From the NCBI RefSeq assembly GCF_008831285.2, contig NC_045138.2:37625115-37689114 (forward strand): a DNA stretch of 64,000 bases, written 5' to 3'. Shown in pieces: positions 60,592-64,000 of the stretch (positions within the stretch are counted from its first letter, which is position 1; each line of letters begins with the position of its first letter). Source of the DNA: Nymphaea colorata (lineage: Eukaryota; Streptophyta; Magnoliopsida; Nymphaeales; Nymphaeaceae). The notes under the pieces were generated by a model. That model was not told the origin of the DNA, ran no database searches, and worked only from the letters and a program-made list of their open reading frames with translations. The position numbers were made by a program, and so were the translations under genes.

Positions 60592-63500
60592 AATTTTGTC
60601 TTCTATTTCTTCTTTTTTCCTTTTCCTTCTTTCTCGGAGGGGTTTCCCTGATTTTGTTTGCAAAGGTATTTTTGTTCGTTGAGTCGACGGCAGAGTGTAA
60701 AAATAAATGATTCCAGTAAGGTATCAAAAGACCGAGTTCTAGTTTTCGGTTGTTCAGAAATTTCCTCAGTCTCTTAGCCGGGAAAAATTTCCGGCATACT
60801 CAAGTTGTGTCGCCAATAAATGAAGAATATTGATGCTTATGGACGGACATGTTCGTTGCTCATGGAATTTAGGAAGGATCGGATAACTTCCGGTACTGAA
60901 TTTGACTGCCGGAAAAATGAAGAAGTCGACTTTATGCTCTTGTTGGCGTTCGTCGTAGCTACCAGGATGATCCCCTTCTCCTTCTTTTTCTAAATCGGCT
61001 TCTGGTTTCTCATTTCGCTTCCCACTTGCCGCATCTTCATAGAAAATACGCTAAGCTTTTGGATTCGGCTTTACAAATTGCTTCATTTTTATCTTTCATC
61101 ATCGGCTTCAGTGCTGGTAATTCCAAGTCAGAATAATTTCAAGCTTGAGTTACAATAAAGTGGGGCTGCAAATTGCCACATTGCGCTTGTCTTACAATTA
61201 AAAGAGAGAAAAAACAGCGGCCGAAGTAGAGAGAATTGGTCCCAACAAATTGCGCGGTTCATAAATTCATTTTACAGGAAAATCTTCAATTGACAGACGA
61301 ATGTGAACTTCTGTGAGCCACTTGCTCTTCTGTTGTTTTCTTTAAATGAAAAAGATAATATTAGAATAAATAATAAACTATGGTCAAGTTTTAAAAAGAT
61401 GATAATAAACGCTCTGCCTTTTAATAAATTCTCGAGGGGTTGAAGTTGGAGACTTGGTCGCAACAAATTGGGTGTTTCATAAAAGGCATTTCACCGGAAA
61501 ATCTTCAATGGACGGACTGAAGGATGGGGAAATTGTCATGTCAACTTTTGTAAGCCACTTGGTCTTCTATTGTTTTCTTAAAGAAAAGATAACATTTAAA
61601 TAAATAATAAATTATAGGTTAACTTTTTGAAAGATGATAATAAACGCTCTGCCTTCTTTAATAAGAACCTCAAATAGTTATTTGGGGTAGAAAACATTAG
61701 TTTTTGGTATAAAATGAAAAGATATCCTGTCTCTCCATCAATCGAATGTTTTCTAATTTGAATATGAGTTCTTTTTTTGTTCATTTTATGTCGAAAATTA
61801 ATATTTTTAGTTGAAAGACGATTTGTTACTGGCTCAAGCGTTAGGCACTTTTTTTGTTTGTAATTTTAATTTTCGTCATTTTATAAGAACTAAAATTGAT
61901 TTGATGCTCTATGCTCTAGTAACAACTCAACCCACTCCCACGTCGGGCGGGTTTGACCCCTGACTATAACCTTTTTATAAGTCTTTTAAGATTTCACACA
62001 ATCTTATTTACCAAACTAAATTTTTCAAAATGGGGTGCAACACTCTATACTGAAATAAAAATGAACAACTCCCCAAGAACCAAAATTTTGAATTTACTAA
62101 GATAGAGATTGGTTTTCATGGCAGAAAGATTAAAAAAAAAAATCGATCTTATTCAGATCCACCACTATAAATGATTTCAACAAACACAGTTCGATTCATG
62201 TGGCTGTTCATCTCCAACATAAAATCAATAGGTTGTATAGGTGTCGTGGATGTTTGTTCTTATAGCAGGACTACACTATGAGATTCTTTTAAAGATCGTT
62301 TGTCAATAGACTGTTCTATTAATTAAATATACTCCAAAAACAGGGCAAATTCATAAAACATTGTGTTAATAATGTTTCACAAATCTGCCTCAATCAATTT
62401 CATGAAACAACAACAAATTGTCACTATTACCAAACACCCCTTGAGTTTGAAATTTACCGTAAATTGGAGTGTGATTTTTCTTTAATCCTCATAGGCATCC
62501 ATGTTGCTAAATATATATCTAAAGAAAATTGCAGAGCATCTTTAAATGATCAAAATTGTGAAACTACAAAATGTAACCACTAGGATATTATTTCGAAACT
62601 TGGGTTTCTGTTCCTTGTTTCGGTACAACTTTGTCATGTTTATCTCGAGGAAAGCTTCATGGTTTAGTGGAAAATTTACATTGCATGAAAAGAACATCTA
62701 GGAAAGACTAGCTTTCTTTCATTATTTGCATCAATGTTTTACATGAATCGAACATCTTGGAAAGACAAGCTTCTCTTTTATTCCGAAAGGGAAAAAAAAA
62801 ACATACAATGCCAATTTGAATTGCATGGAGAGAGATTAGCTACGTTAAGATTACTTTCAAACAAAGAAGAGCCGGTGTTTGCTTAAAAAGAGAAAAATAA
62901 AATGCTTCATCTACAAAGTACTGTTCCTCACAATTTTGCTTTCACATTCATATCGAAGTCAAGAGAAGAGAGCATGCTCATGTTTTGGCAATATCGATTG
63001 CTCCATGGAACTAAGGTCCAAAATATAGAACAAACCAGCGTTCCACGACCTTATCACCCTGTCAATTTCGTTCCACTTAATCACTCTTTAACAACCACAT
63101 ATCAGTTTGTCCATTGCATGGAAATTAAGTTCTCTCCTGGTGCATGAATCAAATGTTTTGCTTCATTAAGTAATCTCTTTCTCAAAATTGTCTTTATCCC
63201 ATAACGTATAAGGACAAATTTCGCAAATAATTGAAAAACTACTTTCATTTCTTGGCCCTTTTTTCTATAGCTCTTTTTCTCATCACAACTGAAATCATAG
63301 AACGAAACACTTTCTGATGAATGATTGTAATGGAGTCATTCAGTTGATTCACTTCCTTCGTCTACTGAAAGTTCTCTTTCGGTTGATGCGTGGCCGTTGC
63401 CTTCTATTCTGCCGTGTTCATCCCTTCCCTTCTTCAAAATTTGAGAGAACAAAATCTTCTAGTTATAATTTTGTAAAACTTTTCATTATAATTTTGGTTT

Positions 63501-64000
63501 TTAAACATTTTTTACTTTCTCTCTCTCTTCAAGGAGATGCTCACATGGAAAAACAATTATATCCTTTTAATTTATCTTCTCTGTGATCCTGCAATATATG
63601 CCTCGTTCTGCTTCTGCATCGGGCAGTCCGTCTTGAATAATGGGCGTTGCAAAGTTGACAATATCAATTGAGCGGGGTCGGTAGATGAACAATTATAGAA
63701 GATGAAGGAAACAGAGTTCTATCAACTGGTTTTTTGTCGTCTCAAACGAGATAGCTTTGAAGTCACCATTTTCAACTGGTGGTGCCTTTTACAATGGAAA
63801 CCTTATCCACGTTTAGTTCATTGGTCAATGGTATACCAACTTCCTCTCAGGCCTTATTTCTCACTTTCAACAACAGATGCTAAAGTCCCCGCCGTTCAAG
63901 ACAAAAGCTACAGCCACATGTCGACATCAAAGAAAAGGGGAGGAAGTGACTCTAAAATTGCAGATTGTAGCAGTTATAATCTGGCAGATTGTTGAATATG
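60592..64000. other. Intergenic to the right edge, no gene seen
   Basis: AT-rich. It holds a 218-bp direct repeat (separate entry) and scattered small open frames without motifs, including 62902-63147 and 63702-63995. The latter runs near the edge and could be part of a gene beyond the window, but nothing supports that. Confidence 0.45.
61231..61680 (+). repeat. 218-bp tandem direct repeat
   Basis: Unit 1 (61231-61448) and unit 2 (61449 to about 61680) share GGTC(C/G)CAACAAATTG, GGAAAATCTTCAAT, AAGCCACTTG(C/G)TCTTCT and GATGATAATAAACGCTCTGC in the same order, with moderate divergence and small indels. Confidence 0.88.

Noticed and set aside
60121-60727. Minus-strand frames of 180 and 94 codons
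   Set aside because: Antisense shadows of the second S40-like gene in GC-rich coding sequence.
1-64000. CRISPR array, operons, tRNA or rRNA genes
   Set aside because: No regularly spaced repeats with unique spacers, no cloverleaf with TTCGAATC-type arm in proper context, and no rRNA signature were seen; the DNA is plant nuclear.

Overview
The window is nuclear DNA from a flowering plant. Genes are split by GT-AG introns, intergenic space is long, AT-rich and full of microsatellites and small transposon relics, and the three recognisable gene families (class I trehalose-6-phosphate synthase, SBT5-type subtilase, S40/DUF584 senescence regulator) have plant-specific forms. The species cannot be fixed from this sequence. 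Nothing prokaryotic (operons, CRISPR) and no rRNA or tRNA gene was seen.

Layout. 1-3.7 kb: a truncated, frameshifted tandem copy of part of a TPS1 gene (exons 3-6 plus pieces of later introns), cut by the left edge. 3.7-13.5 kb: gene-free DNA with a 237-bp inverted-repeat element, CTCGAG-rich repeats and microsatellites. 13.6-14.8 kb: a GC-richer block that looks like the promoter and non-coding first exon of TPS1. 18.0 kb: a lone minus-strand terminal exon. 20.6-37 kb: the intact TPS1 gene, at least 17 coding exons that join in frame to 943 residues, with introns swollen by tandem repeats, microsatellites and a GC-rich insertion. 37.2-45.1 kb: no gene seen. 45.2-53.0 kb: an intact 10-exon SBT5.6-like subtilase, 796 residues. 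53-55.9 kb: gene-free, with a 226-bp hAT-like MITE. 55.9-60.6 kb: two single-exon S40-like genes about 4 kb apart in tandem. The upstream one has ACG where the downstream one has its ATG. 60.6-64 kb: gene-free, with a 218-bp direct repeat.

The genes are all on the + strand apart from the orphan exon, and show no joint pathway: TPS1 makes the sugar signal trehalose-6-phosphate, the subtilase is a secreted protease, and S40 proteins are small, probably nuclear regulators linked to senescence. Exon coordinates were worked out by hand from splice motifs, reading-frame phase and remembered family sequences. Every junction given for TPS1 and the subtilase keeps the frame open. No clearly new biological system was found. 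The most useful leads are the S40 start-codon difference, the uncertain 3' end of TPS1, the subtilase FSSVGPN variant with its GC-AG intron, the orphan exon, and the GC-rich island inside TPS1 intron 11.
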